64,000 nucleotides of DNA, taken from contig NZ_CP014796.1 of assembly GCF_001969385.1 (NCBI RefSeq), positions 1,071,501-1,135,500 on the forward strand, given 5' to 3'. A program made the translations under genes and the position numbers. Below, piece after piece: positions 52,653-60,231 of the stretch. The notes under the pieces were generated by a model. That model did no database searches and was not told where the DNA came from. It was given only the letters and a program-made list of their open reading frames with translations. Position 1 is the stretch's first letter. Each line of letters starts with the position of its first letter. This DNA is from Salipiger profundus (GTDB taxonomy: Bacteria; Pseudomonadota; Alphaproteobacteria; Rhodobacterales; Rhodobacteraceae).

Positions 52653-53120
52653 ATGACCGACGTGGTCGATCCGCTGACACGCTCTCGTATCATGGCGAGT
52701 ATCGGGCAGAAGGATACCGCCCCTGAGATCGCAGTTCGCAGAGCACTACACTCAAGAGGGTTCCGTTACCGACTGCACGTACGCGGGCTCAGGGGGCACC
52801 CCGACCTGGTCTTTCCAAAGTACCGCGCAGTCGTCTTTGTGCACGGCTGCTTCTGGCATCGGCATGCCGGATGCCGCTACGCAACCAACCCCAAGACGCG
52901 CACCGGATTCTGGGAGGTGAAGTTCGCCGCGAACGTTGCGCGGGACAGCGCCGTTCGGACCGCGCTGCTCGAAGCAGGCTGGCGCGTCGCGACGATCTGG
53001 GAGTGTACCCTTCGAAAGCCGGAGCAGATCGCGGCAGCGGCCGACCAGCTTTCAACATGGTTGCTCTCCGAAACTGACACGCTCGAGCTCGGCGGGCGCG
53101 AGATCTCGCCACCCACGTGA
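52653..53120 (+). CDS. vsr: Very short patch repair endonuclease, copy 2
   Basis: 155 residues, closely related to but distinct from copy 1. It keeps TRSRIMASIGQKDTAPEI, GHPDLVFPKYRAVVFVHGC and FWHRHAGCRYATNP with the catalytic residues. The Shine-Dalgarno is weak. There is no adjacent methyltransferase, so any cognate Dcm must be elsewhere, or the gene is a leftover of a replaced restriction-modification module. Confidence 0.88.
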   Translation: MTDVVDPLTRSRIMASIGQKDTAPEIAVRRALHSRGFRYRLHVRGLRGHPDLVFPKYRAVVFVHGCFWHRHAGCRYATNPKTRTGFWEVKFAANVARDSAVRTALLEAGWRVATIWECTLRKPEQIAAAADQLSTWLLSETDTLELGGREISPPT

Positions 53121-53480
53121 GAAGACGAAGATGTCAGGTCGTCCAGCTGATTGGTGCAGCCCTGCAGGGTATGATGTGTCCGTTGAATGTTCGATCTGAG
53201 TGTCTCCTTGCGCATGCCACTGGCGTCGAAGTGTTTAGCCAGGGACTCCGCAAAGGCATTTTATTTCAGTGACTTGCAACCAATTCACCAAATTTGTGCA
53301 GTCATGAGGTCCGGAGAATATCGGCCCTCAGAGAGTGACTTTGGGTCTTCGGGCCGCCACCGCAGTCAACAGCCAACCGCGCATAACCCCTGAATACAAC
53401 GGAAAAATCCGGCAGCAACTGGATCGGGAGAACGCTTTCGCGAGGGCAAGTGGCGGAGAGGAAGGGATTCGAACCCTCGA
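52653..53480 (+). repeat. Diverged direct repeat B: vsr plus tRNA-Ser-proximal segment
   Basis: It parallels 42519-43345 in order and spacing: vsr, GTTGAATGTTCGATCTGAGT, and GGGAGAACGCTTTCGCGAGG before the tRNA 3' end. Here the tRNA is intact, so this is the native chromosomal junction and repeat A is the displaced version. 53121-53452 carries no gene. Confidence 0.75.
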
Positions 53481-53540
53481 GACGGTTTCCCGCCTACACA
53501 CTTTCCAGGCGTGCGCCTTCGACCACTCGGCCACCTCTCC
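53453..53540 (-). tRNA. tRNA-Ser(GGA)
   Basis: 88 nt including the encoded CCA. Acceptor arms GGAGAGG and CCTCTCC pair. The D-arm contains GCCGAGTGGTCGAAGGC, the anticodon loop reads CTGGAAA (anticodon GGA), there is a long variable arm, and the T-arm is GGGTTCGAATCCC, all typical of tRNA-Ser. Its 3' end faces the mobile island, as expected for an integration site. Confidence 0.95.
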
Positions 53541-53597
53541 GCCGACCCCTTTAGCGGAACAGGCGACCCGGTTGCAAGGAGGAAAACCCCGATAAAT

Positions 53598-53625
53598 CGA
53601 AGCCCCGGACAATGCCGGGGCTTCG
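53598..53625 (-). terminator. Intrinsic terminator of the ETF-QO gene
   Basis: An 11-bp perfect stem CGAAGCCCCGG / CCGGGGCTTCG with a six-base loop lies 26 bp after the ETF-QO stop; on the minus strand ATTTATC follows. Confidence 0.8.
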
Positions 53626-53650
53626 CGCGAATTCTGACCGTGAGACGCGA

Positions 53651-55297
53651 TCACATGTTGGGGTAGTTCGGGCCGTCGCCACCCTGCGGAACCGTCCAGT
53701 TGATGTTCTGCGCCGGATCCTTGATGTCGCAGGTCTTGCAGTGCACGCAGTTCTGGAAGTTGATCACGAATTCCGGCCCCTTATCGGTCTCGAGGAACTC
53801 GTAGACGCCGGCCGGGCAGTAGCGCTGCGAGGGGCCCGCGTAACTGGTGTAATCCACCACCACCGGCACGGACTCGTCCTTCAGACGCAGGTGACAGGGC
53901 TGGCTTTCCTCGTGGTTGGTGAACGAGAACGACACGTTCGTGAGCCGGTCGAAGGACAGCTTGCCGTCGGGCTTGGGGTAGTCGATCGGCTTGTGGTGGC
54001 TCGCGGGCTCGGTCGCCTCCGCGTCGGACTTCCCATGCCCCACCGTGCCGAACAGCGAGAAGCCCAGCTGGTTGGTCCACATGTCGAGCCCGCCCATCGT
54101 CAGCGACCCGGCTAGGCCCCACTTCGACCACATCGGCTTGACGTTGCGCACCTTCCAGAGGTCCTTGCCGATCGCGCCATCGCGCACCTCGGTCTCGTAG
54201 GCGTCAAGCTCGTCGGACGCGCGACCCGCCTTGAGCGCCTCGCAAGCGGCCTCGGCCGCGGCGATGCCCGAGAGCATGGCGTTGTGGTTGCCCTTGATGC
54301 GCGGCACGTTGACCATGCCGACCGAGCAGCCCAGCAGCGCCACGCCCGGCGCGACCATCTTCGGCATCGACTGGTAGCCGCCTTCCGAGATCGCCCGCGC
54401 CCCGTAAGCCACGCGCTTGCCGCCCTCGAGCAGCTCGGCGACGTGCGGGTGATGCTTGAAGCGCTGGAATTCCATGTAGGGGAACAGGTGCGGGTTCTTG
54501 TAGTTCAGGTGAACCACGAAGCCCACGTAGACCTGGTTGTTGTCGAGGTGGTAGATGAAGGCACCGCCGCCGGCGTTGCCGCCCAGGGGCCAGCCCATCG
54601 TGTGCTCGACCCGGCCCTCGCGGTGCTTCTCGGGGTCGATCTCCCAGATCTCCTTCATGCCGAGGCCGAACTTCTGCGGCTCCTTGCCGGCGGAGAGGTC
54701 GTATTTCGCGATCACCTCCTTCGAGAGCGAGCCGCGCACGCCCTCGGACAGGAAGACATACTTGCCGAGCAGCTCCATGCCGGGCTCGTAGCCGGGGCCG
54801 GGCGTGCCGTCGGGATTCTTGCCGAACTCGCCCGCGACCACGCCGCGCACTTCGCCGTTGTCGCCGTAGACCAGCTCGGAGCAGGACATGCCGGGGAAGA
54901 TCTCGACGCCGAGCGCCTCGGCCTGCTCCGCCATCCAGCGGCAGACGTTGCCCATCGATACGATGTAGTTGCCGTGGTTCGACATGAACGGCGGCATCGG
55001 CCAGTGAGGGATGCTCACCTTGCCGCCCTCGCCGAGGAGGTAGAACTTGTCTTCCTTGACGGGAACGGTGACCGGGGCGCCCTTTTCCTTCCAGTCGGGG
55101 ATCAGCGCATCGAGCCCGCAGGGATCAAGCACCGCCCCGGACAGGATATGCGCCCCCACCTCCGAGCCCTTCTCGAGCACGACCACCTCGAGCCCGGCAT
55201 CGAGTTGCTTCAGGCGGATCGCTGCGGACAGGCCTGCCGGCCCCGCGCCCACGATCACCACATCATATTCCATCGACTCGCGCTCGATCTCGGCCAT
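53651..55297 (-). CDS. Electron transfer flavoprotein-ubiquinone oxidoreductase
   Basis: 548 residues. The FAD-binding fold is VVIVGAGPAGLSAAIRLKQ. A membrane-associated ubiquinone domain follows, and the C-terminal 4Fe-4S cluster is held by YCPAGVYEF and NCVHCKTCDIKDP. It passes electrons from ETF, reduced by acyl-CoA and other dehydrogenases, to ubiquinone. It fits functionally with the acyl-CoA dehydrogenase at 60231. The terminator downstream is clear. Confidence 0.95.
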   Translation of the reverse strand: MAEIERESMEYDVVIVGAGPAGLSAAIRLKQLDAGLEVVVLEKGSEVGAHILSGAVLDPCGLDALIPDWKEKGAPVTVPVKEDKFYLLGEGGKVSIPHWPMPPFMSNHGNYIVSMGNVCRWMAEQAEALGVEIFPGMSCSELVYGDNGEVRGVVAGEFGKNPDGTPGPGYEPGMELLGKYVFLSEGVRGSLSKEVIAKYDLSAGKEPQKFGLGMKEIWEIDPEKHREGRVEHTMGWPLGGNAGGGAFIYHLDNNQVYVGFVVHLNYKNPHLFPYMEFQRFKHHPHVAELLEGGKRVAYGARAISEGGYQSMPKMVAPGVALLGCSVGMVNVPRIKGNHNAMLSGIAAAEAACEALKAGRASDELDAYETEVRDGAIGKDLWKVRNVKPMWSKWGLAGSLTMGGLDMWTNQLGFSLFGTVGHGKSDAEATEPASHHKPIDYPKPDGKLSFDRLTNVSFSFTNHEESQPCHLRLKDESVPVVVDYTSYAGPSQRYCPAGVYEFLETDKGPEFVINFQNCVHCKTCDIKDPAQNINWTVPQGGDGPNYPNM

Positions 55298-55513
55298 GCC
55301 GACCCCTCTGCTGGATTCATACGAAATTTTCTTTCGCTCCGGGGTAGCGCGGCAGCGCGGCGAAGGTCAATAAAAACACGGCGTCGCACGGTCTGCATGC
55401 GACCAATTCCGATCATCCCCGCAGGATGTCGCGATGCCCCGCAGGCGGCATGGAACCCCAGGGCGACTCGGAGCCCGGGCCTGAAAACGGCGGCGCTCCG
55501 CCACCCTGAGCCC

Positions 55514-55543
55514 TTGACGAAGGGGCGGTGCGACACGTTATGT
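55514..55543 (+). promoter_or_regulatory. Probable greA promoter
   Basis: TTGACG (55514-55519) and TTATGT (55538-55543) are separated by 18 bp. The leader to TTG 55593 is about 43 bases. Confidence 0.5.
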
Positions 55544-55592
55544 GCGTTACTCAGACTGACATGCACGAACCGTTCGTTCAGGAGCGCCCTCC

Positions 55593-56063
55593 TTGGAAAA
55601 GATACTGATCACCCGCGCGGGCTACACCGCGCTCGAGACCGAATTGAAACAGCTCAAGTCCAAAGAGCGCCCGGCGATCATCCAGGCGATCGCGGAAGCG
55701 CGCGAGCTCGGCGACCTCAAGGAGAACGCCGAATACCATTCGGCGCGCGAGAAGCAGGGCTTCATCGAGGGCCGGATCAAGGAGATCGAGTCGATCATGG
55801 GGCTTGCCGAGGTCATCGACCCGACCAAGATGTCCGGCGCGGTGAAGTTCGGGGCGACCGTCACCGTCGCCGACGAGGACACCGACGAGGAGAAGACCTG
55901 GCAGATCGTCGGCGAGCACGAGGCCAACATCGAGAAGGGCCTGCTCAACATCAAGTCGCCGATTGCCCGTGCCCTCATCGGCAAGGAAGAGGGCGACAGC
56001 GTCGAGGTCCGCACGCCCGGCGGCGAGAAGAGCTACGAGATCCTCAGCATCGTCTACAAGTAA
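55593..56063 (+). CDS. greA: Transcription elongation factor GreA
   Basis: 156 residues. The N-terminal coiled coil ([20 protein letters not shown], then [16 protein letters not shown]) contains the acidic tip [16 protein letters not shown]. The FKBP-like C-terminal domain ends [14 protein letters not shown]. It stimulates RNA cleavage by backtracked RNA polymerase. The start is TTG, with GGAG nine bases upstream; no in-frame ATG is available. Confidence 0.96.
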   Translation: MEKILITRAGYTALETELKQLKSKERPAIIQAIAEARELGDLKENAEYHSAREKQGFIEGRIKEIESIMGLAEVIDPTKMSGAVKFGATVTVADEDTDEEKTWQIVGEHEANIEKGLLNIKSPIARALIGKEEGDSVEVRTPGGEKSYEILSIVYK

Positions 56064-56075
56064 GGTCCACGCCAG

Positions 56076-57092
56076 ATGGCCGACAGCAACGACAGCCGCT
56101 CCACGCCGCTGGGCATCTACGACCGCCCCGGCAAGGCCGGTCTTACCGGTATCGAAATCGCCGCGGCGGGGCTGAGCCTTGGCTGGCTGGTGCTTTCGGG
56201 CGCCTTCTTCACGCTTTACGAGAGCGAGGGCACCGACGGGCTGCGTTTCGTGCTGACCATCATGGTGGTCTTCATGCCGGTGGCCCTGATCTGGGTGGCG
56301 GCGACCGCGGCGAAGGCCAGCCGCGTGATGCGCGAGGAAAGCCAGCGCCTCCAGTCGGCGATCGACGCGATCCGGAACGCCTACATCTCGCAGGCGCAGG
56401 CCGGGCGCTCCGATCCGGCCTCGGGCACGATCACCAAGAAGCTCGACGAGATCGCGGCGGCGCAGCGCAAGACCGAGGCCGCGCTGGCGCTGCTGGGCTC
56501 TGACCGCACCACCGCCCCGGCACAGGCGTCGGCCCCCGCCCCGGCCCCGGCGCCGGAGACGACCGGCGCGGACGACCAGCCCCGGCTGTCGCTCGGAACG
56601 CCGGCCGAGGCACTGCAGCCGCCGCTCGCCAATGACGACTTCATCCGGGCGCTGAACTTCCCCGAGACCGCCGAGGACCAGGTGGGCTTCAACGCACTGC
56701 GCAAGGCCCTGAAGGACCGGCAGGCGGCGCAGCTCATCCAGGCTGCGCAGGACGTGCTGACCCTGCTCAGCCAGGACGGCATCTACATGGACGACCTGCA
56801 GCCCGACATGGCACGGCCCGAGATCTGGCGCGCCTTCGCCGAAGGCGAGCGCGGGCGGTCCATCGCGGCGCTCGGCGGTGTACGTGATCGCTCCTCGCTG
56901 GCACTGACGGCGGGCCGGATGAAGCAGGATCCGATCTTCCGCGATGCCGCGCATCATTTCCTGCGGCTCTTCGACAAGGCGGTGGCCCGCTTCGCACCCG
57001 TGGCCAGCGACACCGAGATATCCGAGCTGGCCAATACCCGCTCTTCGCGGGCCTTCATGCTGCTCGGACGGGTGGCCGGCACCTTCGACTGA
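56076..57092 (+). CDS. Conserved two-helix membrane protein, function unknown
   Basis: 338 residues. Two transmembrane helices (about 27-48 and 57-77) are followed by a predicted coiled coil (REESQRLQSAIDAIRNAYIS, and TKKLDEIAAAQRKTEAALAL) and an Ala/Pro-rich linker (APAQASAPAPAPAPE). The C-terminal domain is helical (NDDFIRALNFPETAEDQVGF). It lies 12 bp after greA and is probably co-transcribed. I do not recognise a characterised family. Confidence 0.7.
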   Translation: MADSNDSRSTPLGIYDRPGKAGLTGIEIAAAGLSLGWLVLSGAFFTLYESEGTDGLRFVLTIMVVFMPVALIWVAATAAKASRVMREESQRLQSAIDAIRNAYISQAQAGRSDPASGTITKKLDEIAAAQRKTEAALALLGSDRTTAPAQASAPAPAPAPETTGADDQPRLSLGTPAEALQPPLANDDFIRALNFPETAEDQVGFNALRKALKDRQAAQLIQAAQDVLTLLSQDGIYMDDLQPDMARPEIWRAFAEGERGRSIAALGGVRDRSSLALTAGRMKQDPIFRDAAHHFLRLFDKAVARFAPVASDTEISELANTRSSRAFMLLGRVAGTFD

Positions 57093-57160
57093 TGCAATTC
57101 CGGCTGTGCGCCCTGCGCGCACGGCCAGCGCGCCGGCCCCGCCCCGCCGGCAATTGCATC
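57091..57160. promoter_or_regulatory. Inverted repeat in the azlC leader
   Basis: GATGCAATTCCGGC (57091-57104) and GCCGGCAATTGCATC (57146-57160) face each other 41 bp apart, upstream of azlC. They could be paired operator sites or a long hairpin. There is no T run, so a simple terminator is unlikely. Confidence 0.4.
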
Positions 57161-57210
57161 TGGCCCGGCGCTTGGATACGGCTGCTGCGACCCCTTCTTC
57201 GGAGCACGCC

Positions 57211-57915
57211 ATGGCGGGACGCAATCTCAGGACACACTACTGGAAAGGCGTGCGCGACGCGGCCCCATTCCTGCTGGTGATCGTGCCCTTCGCCATGCTT
57301 TTCGGCGTGCTCGCCTCCGAGGCCGGGCTGAACGTCGCCGAGGCGCTCGCCTTTTCCGTTGCGGTCATCGCGGGGGCCTCGCAGTTCACCGCGCTGCAGC
57401 TCTTGCAGGACAACGTGCCGCTGGTGGTGGTGCTGGCCTCGTCGCTGGCCGTAAACCTGCGGATGGCGATGTACTCGGCCTCGCTCACGCCCTACCTCGG
57501 GCATTTGCCGCTGTGGAAGCGCGGCCTCGCCGCCTATTTCCTCGTCGACCAGACCTACGCGCTCTCGGTCGTCGAGTTCGAGAAGCGGCGCGACCTGAGC
57601 AACGCCGAGAAGTTCGCCTATTTCTTCGGGACGGTCACGCCGATCTGCCCGATGTGGTATGTCTTCACCATCGTCGGCGCCAGCCTCGGCGGCGCCATTC
57701 CGATCGAGATGGGCATCGACTTCGCCATGCCGATCGCCTTCATCGCGCTCATCGGCCCGGCGCTGCGCACCGGCGCGCACATCGCCGCCGCGCTCGTGGC
57801 ATCGGTATCGGCGCTGCTGTTCGCCTTCCTGCCCTACAACCTCGGGCTGCTGATCGCCGCCGGCCTGGGCATGGCCGTGGGCGCCGAAATCGAACGCCGG
57901 AGGGGCACCGCATGA
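57211..57915 (+). CDS. azlC: AzlC family branched-chain amino acid exporter, large subunit
   Basis: 234 residues with several membrane segments. The family pattern is PFLLVIVPFAMLFGVLASEA and GASQFTALQLLQDN, then NLRMAMYSASLTPYLGHLP. With AzlD it forms a LIV-E/YgaZH-type exporter for branched-chain amino acids. Its stop overlaps the azlD start (ATGA). Confidence 0.85.
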   Translation: MAGRNLRTHYWKGVRDAAPFLLVIVPFAMLFGVLASEAGLNVAEALAFSVAVIAGASQFTALQLLQDNVPLVVVLASSLAVNLRMAMYSASLTPYLGHLPLWKRGLAAYFLVDQTYALSVVEFEKRRDLSNAEKFAYFFGTVTPICPMWYVFTIVGASLGGAIPIEMGIDFAMPIAFIALIGPALRTGAHIAAALVASVSALLFAFLPYNLGLLIAAGLGMAVGAEIERRRGTA

Positions 57916-58238
57916 TCGACCGCACGGATCTCTGGATCGTCATCATCGGGCTGGGGCTGGGCAGCTTCGGCCTGCGCTTCGTGTTCCTCGGGCTCGTCGG
58001 AGACCGTCCGATCCCGGGGTGGATCATGCGCCACCTGCGCTACACCGCCGTCGCGGTGCTGCCGGCGCTCATCGCGCCGCTGGTGATCTGGCCGAACGCG
58101 ACCGACGGGCAGACCGATCCGGTCCGCCTTGCCGCCGCTGCGGTCACGCTTCTGGTGGGATATTTCGCCAAGAACCCGCTGGCCGCGATGGTTCTTGGCG
58201 GCATCGTGCTGTTCGGCGGGATTTACTGGACCGCCTGA
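57912..58238 (+). CDS. azlD: AzlD family branched-chain amino acid exporter, small subunit
   Basis: 108 residues with three to four helices (LWIVIIGLGLGSFGLRFVFL, RHLRYTAVAVLPALIAPLVI). It is the small partner of AzlC and is translationally coupled to it. It converges on and overlaps by 16 bp the lipoprotein gene on the other strand. Confidence 0.85.
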   Translation: MIDRTDLWIVIIGLGLGSFGLRFVFLGLVGDRPIPGWIMRHLRYTAVAVLPALIAPLVIWPNATDGQTDPVRLAAAAVTLLVGYFAKNPLAAMVLGGIVLFGGIYWTA

Positions 58239-58918
58239 CCCTGCTGCACCTGAGCCTGGGTCTGCGCACCGGATTGCCCCTGGGAATCCATGGTGGCCTG
58301 TTCCGTCCCGAACTCCGAGATGGCGACGCTCTTGTCGTCGGCGTCGTTCTCGCGGACCACGCGCTCGGTCACCCCGGGCATCTCGGCAAGCTGTTCGGCG
58401 AGGTTCTTCGGGAACCACGTCCGGTTGATCTGCTCGAAGCCGCGAAGCTGTGACAGCACCCCCGAGGTCGCCACGGTGCACTGCGTCTGCGCGACGGCGC
58501 CGTAGTTCTCGACGATCTGCAATGCGCGCTCGGCCACGTCGGCCGGCACCTCGATTCGCTGGATGCGCACGCGATAGGTCTCGCGGGCGTGGGCGCGCTC
58601 GTAGAAATCCTCGATCCGGGGCGTGATGCCGTAGAGCACGTCATCGGACTCCACGAGATATTTCGCGCGCACCGAGCCGGCCGGATCGAAGATCACGCGC
58701 TGCGATGGCGCGTTGATCATGATGCTGGAATGCGCGCCTGCCTCGCTGTTGTTGTTGATCATCGTGTAGAGCGTGATCGCCGGCGGGCCGTCGTGGCGAT
58801 AGGCCGCCGCCGCGACCTCTTGCGGGGTCGCGTTCGGCGCATGCGCACTCGGCGTGGTGCAGCCCGCGAGCGACAGGCCCGCCAGAAGGGCGGCGCAAAC
58901 CGCGGCTCGGATAGTCAT
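58223..58918 (-). CDS. Putative lipoprotein, function unknown
   Basis: 231 residues. The signal peptide ends in a lipobox (LLAGLSLAGC), so the mature protein is lipid-anchored at Cys. The central part (YTMINNNSEAGAHSSIMINA, FDPAGSVRAKYLVESDDVLY) is conserved-looking, and the C-terminus is Gln/Ser-rich. The start MTIRAAV is chosen over an upstream ATG because the signal then begins at the N-terminus. It lies just downstream of the oxidase subunit IV gene. Confidence 0.7.
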   Translation of the reverse strand: MTIRAAVCAALLAGLSLAGCTTPSAHAPNATPQEVAAAAYRHDGPPAITLYTMINNNSEAGAHSSIMINAPSQRVIFDPAGSVRAKYLVESDDVLYGITPRIEDFYERAHARETYRVRIQRIEVPADVAERALQIVENYGAVAQTQCTVATSGVLSQLRGFEQINRTWFPKNLAEQLAEMPGVTERVVRENDADDKSVAISEFGTEQATMDSQGQSGAQTQAQVQQGQAVQ

Positions 58919-58947
58919 GGAGAGAAGCTCCTGCTGAGGAAGATGCC

Positions 58948-59082
58948 TCAGCCGTTCCACATCGCGAGAAGGACCACAAGAACGAGGATCACCACGACCG
59001 TGCGGATCGTGAAAGTGACGAAGCCGTTGAAGGTCTTCTCCTGCTCGGTGATGTCCATGCTGCCGTGCTTGTGTTCAGCCAT
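58948..59082 (-). CDS. aa3-type cytochrome c oxidase subunit IV (bacterial)
   Basis: 44 residues: MAEHKHGSMDITEQEKTFNG then one helix FVTFTIRTVVVILVLVVLLA ending MWNG. This matches the single-helix subunit IV of alphaproteobacterial aa3 oxidases in length and pattern. It is a separate small gene, with no other oxidase subunits nearby. Confidence 0.85.
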   Translation of the reverse strand: MAEHKHGSMDITEQEKTFNGFVTFTIRTVVVILVLVVLLAMWNG

Positions 59083-59202
59083 CGTGTGTTCCGTCCCTGT
59101 GGAAAATGTCCTCCGGAAGACTGGTTAGCCGATTTCCGAGGCGCTGTCACCGCCCAAACAAATGGCATCCGGGTATCTTTTTGCCGCAGCCCCGCCAGCA
59201 GC

Positions 59203-60231
59203 TCAGGCCGCCTGCCAGAGCCAGGCGCCGTCGTCGCGCAGGCTGCGGGTGGCGCGCCCCTCGTGCCAGAGGTGCAGGCAGTGGGCCATCGCCTCGACCA
59301 GCGCGAGCCCGTATTCCCCGCCGCCGATGCTGCGCTTGAAGAGCACCGGGAAGCAGTCCCCCGCCGCCTTCGGCTCGCCAAGGAATCCGTGCAGCCGGTC
59401 GAGCGCCGAATGGTGGTTGTCGATGAGCTGCGCCATGCGGAAGGGCAGTCCGGTGAACGGCAGCTTGTGGCCGCCGAGCACCAGATGCTCCGGTCGTGCC
59501 AGCTCGGAGAGGCGCTCGCAGGCTTCGAGCCAGTCGCCCACCGGATCGGCCTCGGGCTCGGTGGCGTAGACGCCGATGTTCGAGCTGATGGTCGAGAGAA
59601 TCTGGTCGCCCGAGATCACGAGGTCGTCGTCCCGCGACCAGAGCGTCGCGTGTTCCGGAGCGTGGCCGTTGCCGATGTGAACGTCCCATTCGCGCCCGCC
59701 CGCGCGGATACGGACGCCCTGCCGGATACGGGTGAACCCCAGCGGCATGGGCCAGACGCAGTCGGCGAAGTTGAAGGGTCGCTCGTTCGCCCGTTTCTCG
59801 AGGATATCCGGCGCCATTCCGCAGCGGCGCCAGTAGGTGAGCTGCGCCTCGGTCGGATGCTCCTGCGCATCGAGCAGCAGCATCCGCGCAAACAGCCAGG
59901 CCGTGCGCGTGGTGACAAGCTCGGCGCCGCGTTCCTGGAACCAGCCCGCCAGCCCGACATGGTCCGGATGGTGGTGGGTCAGCAGCACCCGATGCACCGG
60001 CTTGCCGCCCAACGGCCCCGCAAGCAATCGCTCCCAGATCGCCCGCGTCCGGCGCGAGGAAAACCCGGTGTCGACGATGGTCCAGCCCTCGCCGTCATCG
60101 AGCGCGTAGACGTTGACGTGATCCAGCGCCATCGGCAGCGGAAGGCGCATCCAGAGCACGCCCTCTGCCACTTCGATCGCCTCGCCCTCCTCGGGGGGCT
60201 GCGCGTGCGGGTAACGGATGCCGCGCGTCAT
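59203..60231 (-). CDS. MBL-fold metallo-hydrolase
   Basis: 342 residues. The metal-binding motif is LLTHHHPDHVGLAGW, with further ligands in GNGHAPEHATLW, SGDQILSTISSN and LGGHKLPFTGLP. A C-terminal winged-helix-like domain follows, as in LACTB2-type hydrolases. Its ATG overlaps the stop of the acyl-CoA dehydrogenase by one base, suggesting a thioester or lactone hydrolase working in the same pathway. Confidence 0.85.
   Translation of the reverse strand: MTRGIRYPHAQPPEEGEAIEVAEGVLWMRLPLPMALDHVNVYALDDGEGWTIVDTGFSSRRTRAIWERLLAGPLGGKPVHRVLLTHHHPDHVGLAGWFQERGAELVTTRTAWLFARMLLLDAQEHPTEAQLTYWRRCGMAPDILEKRANERPFNFADCVWPMPLGFTRIRQGVRIRAGGREWDVHIGNGHAPEHATLWSRDDDLVISGDQILSTISSNIGVYATEPEADPVGDWLEACERLSELARPEHLVLGGHKLPFTGLPFRMAQLIDNHHSALDRLHGFLGEPKAAGDCFPVLFKRSIGGGEYGLALVEAMAHCLHLWHEGRATRSLRDDGAWLWQAA

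Noticed and set aside
43378..53452. Island integrase at the tRNA-Ser
   Set aside because: The only tyrosine recombinases here are the RIT trios, which are tied to IS110 sites and not adjacent to the tRNA attachment end. No classic tRNA-site integrase gene is in the window.
54284..56503. 739-codon plus-strand frame from ETF-QO through greA
   Set aside because: Antisense to ETF-QO, then out of frame over greA and its neighbour; composition is of shadow type.
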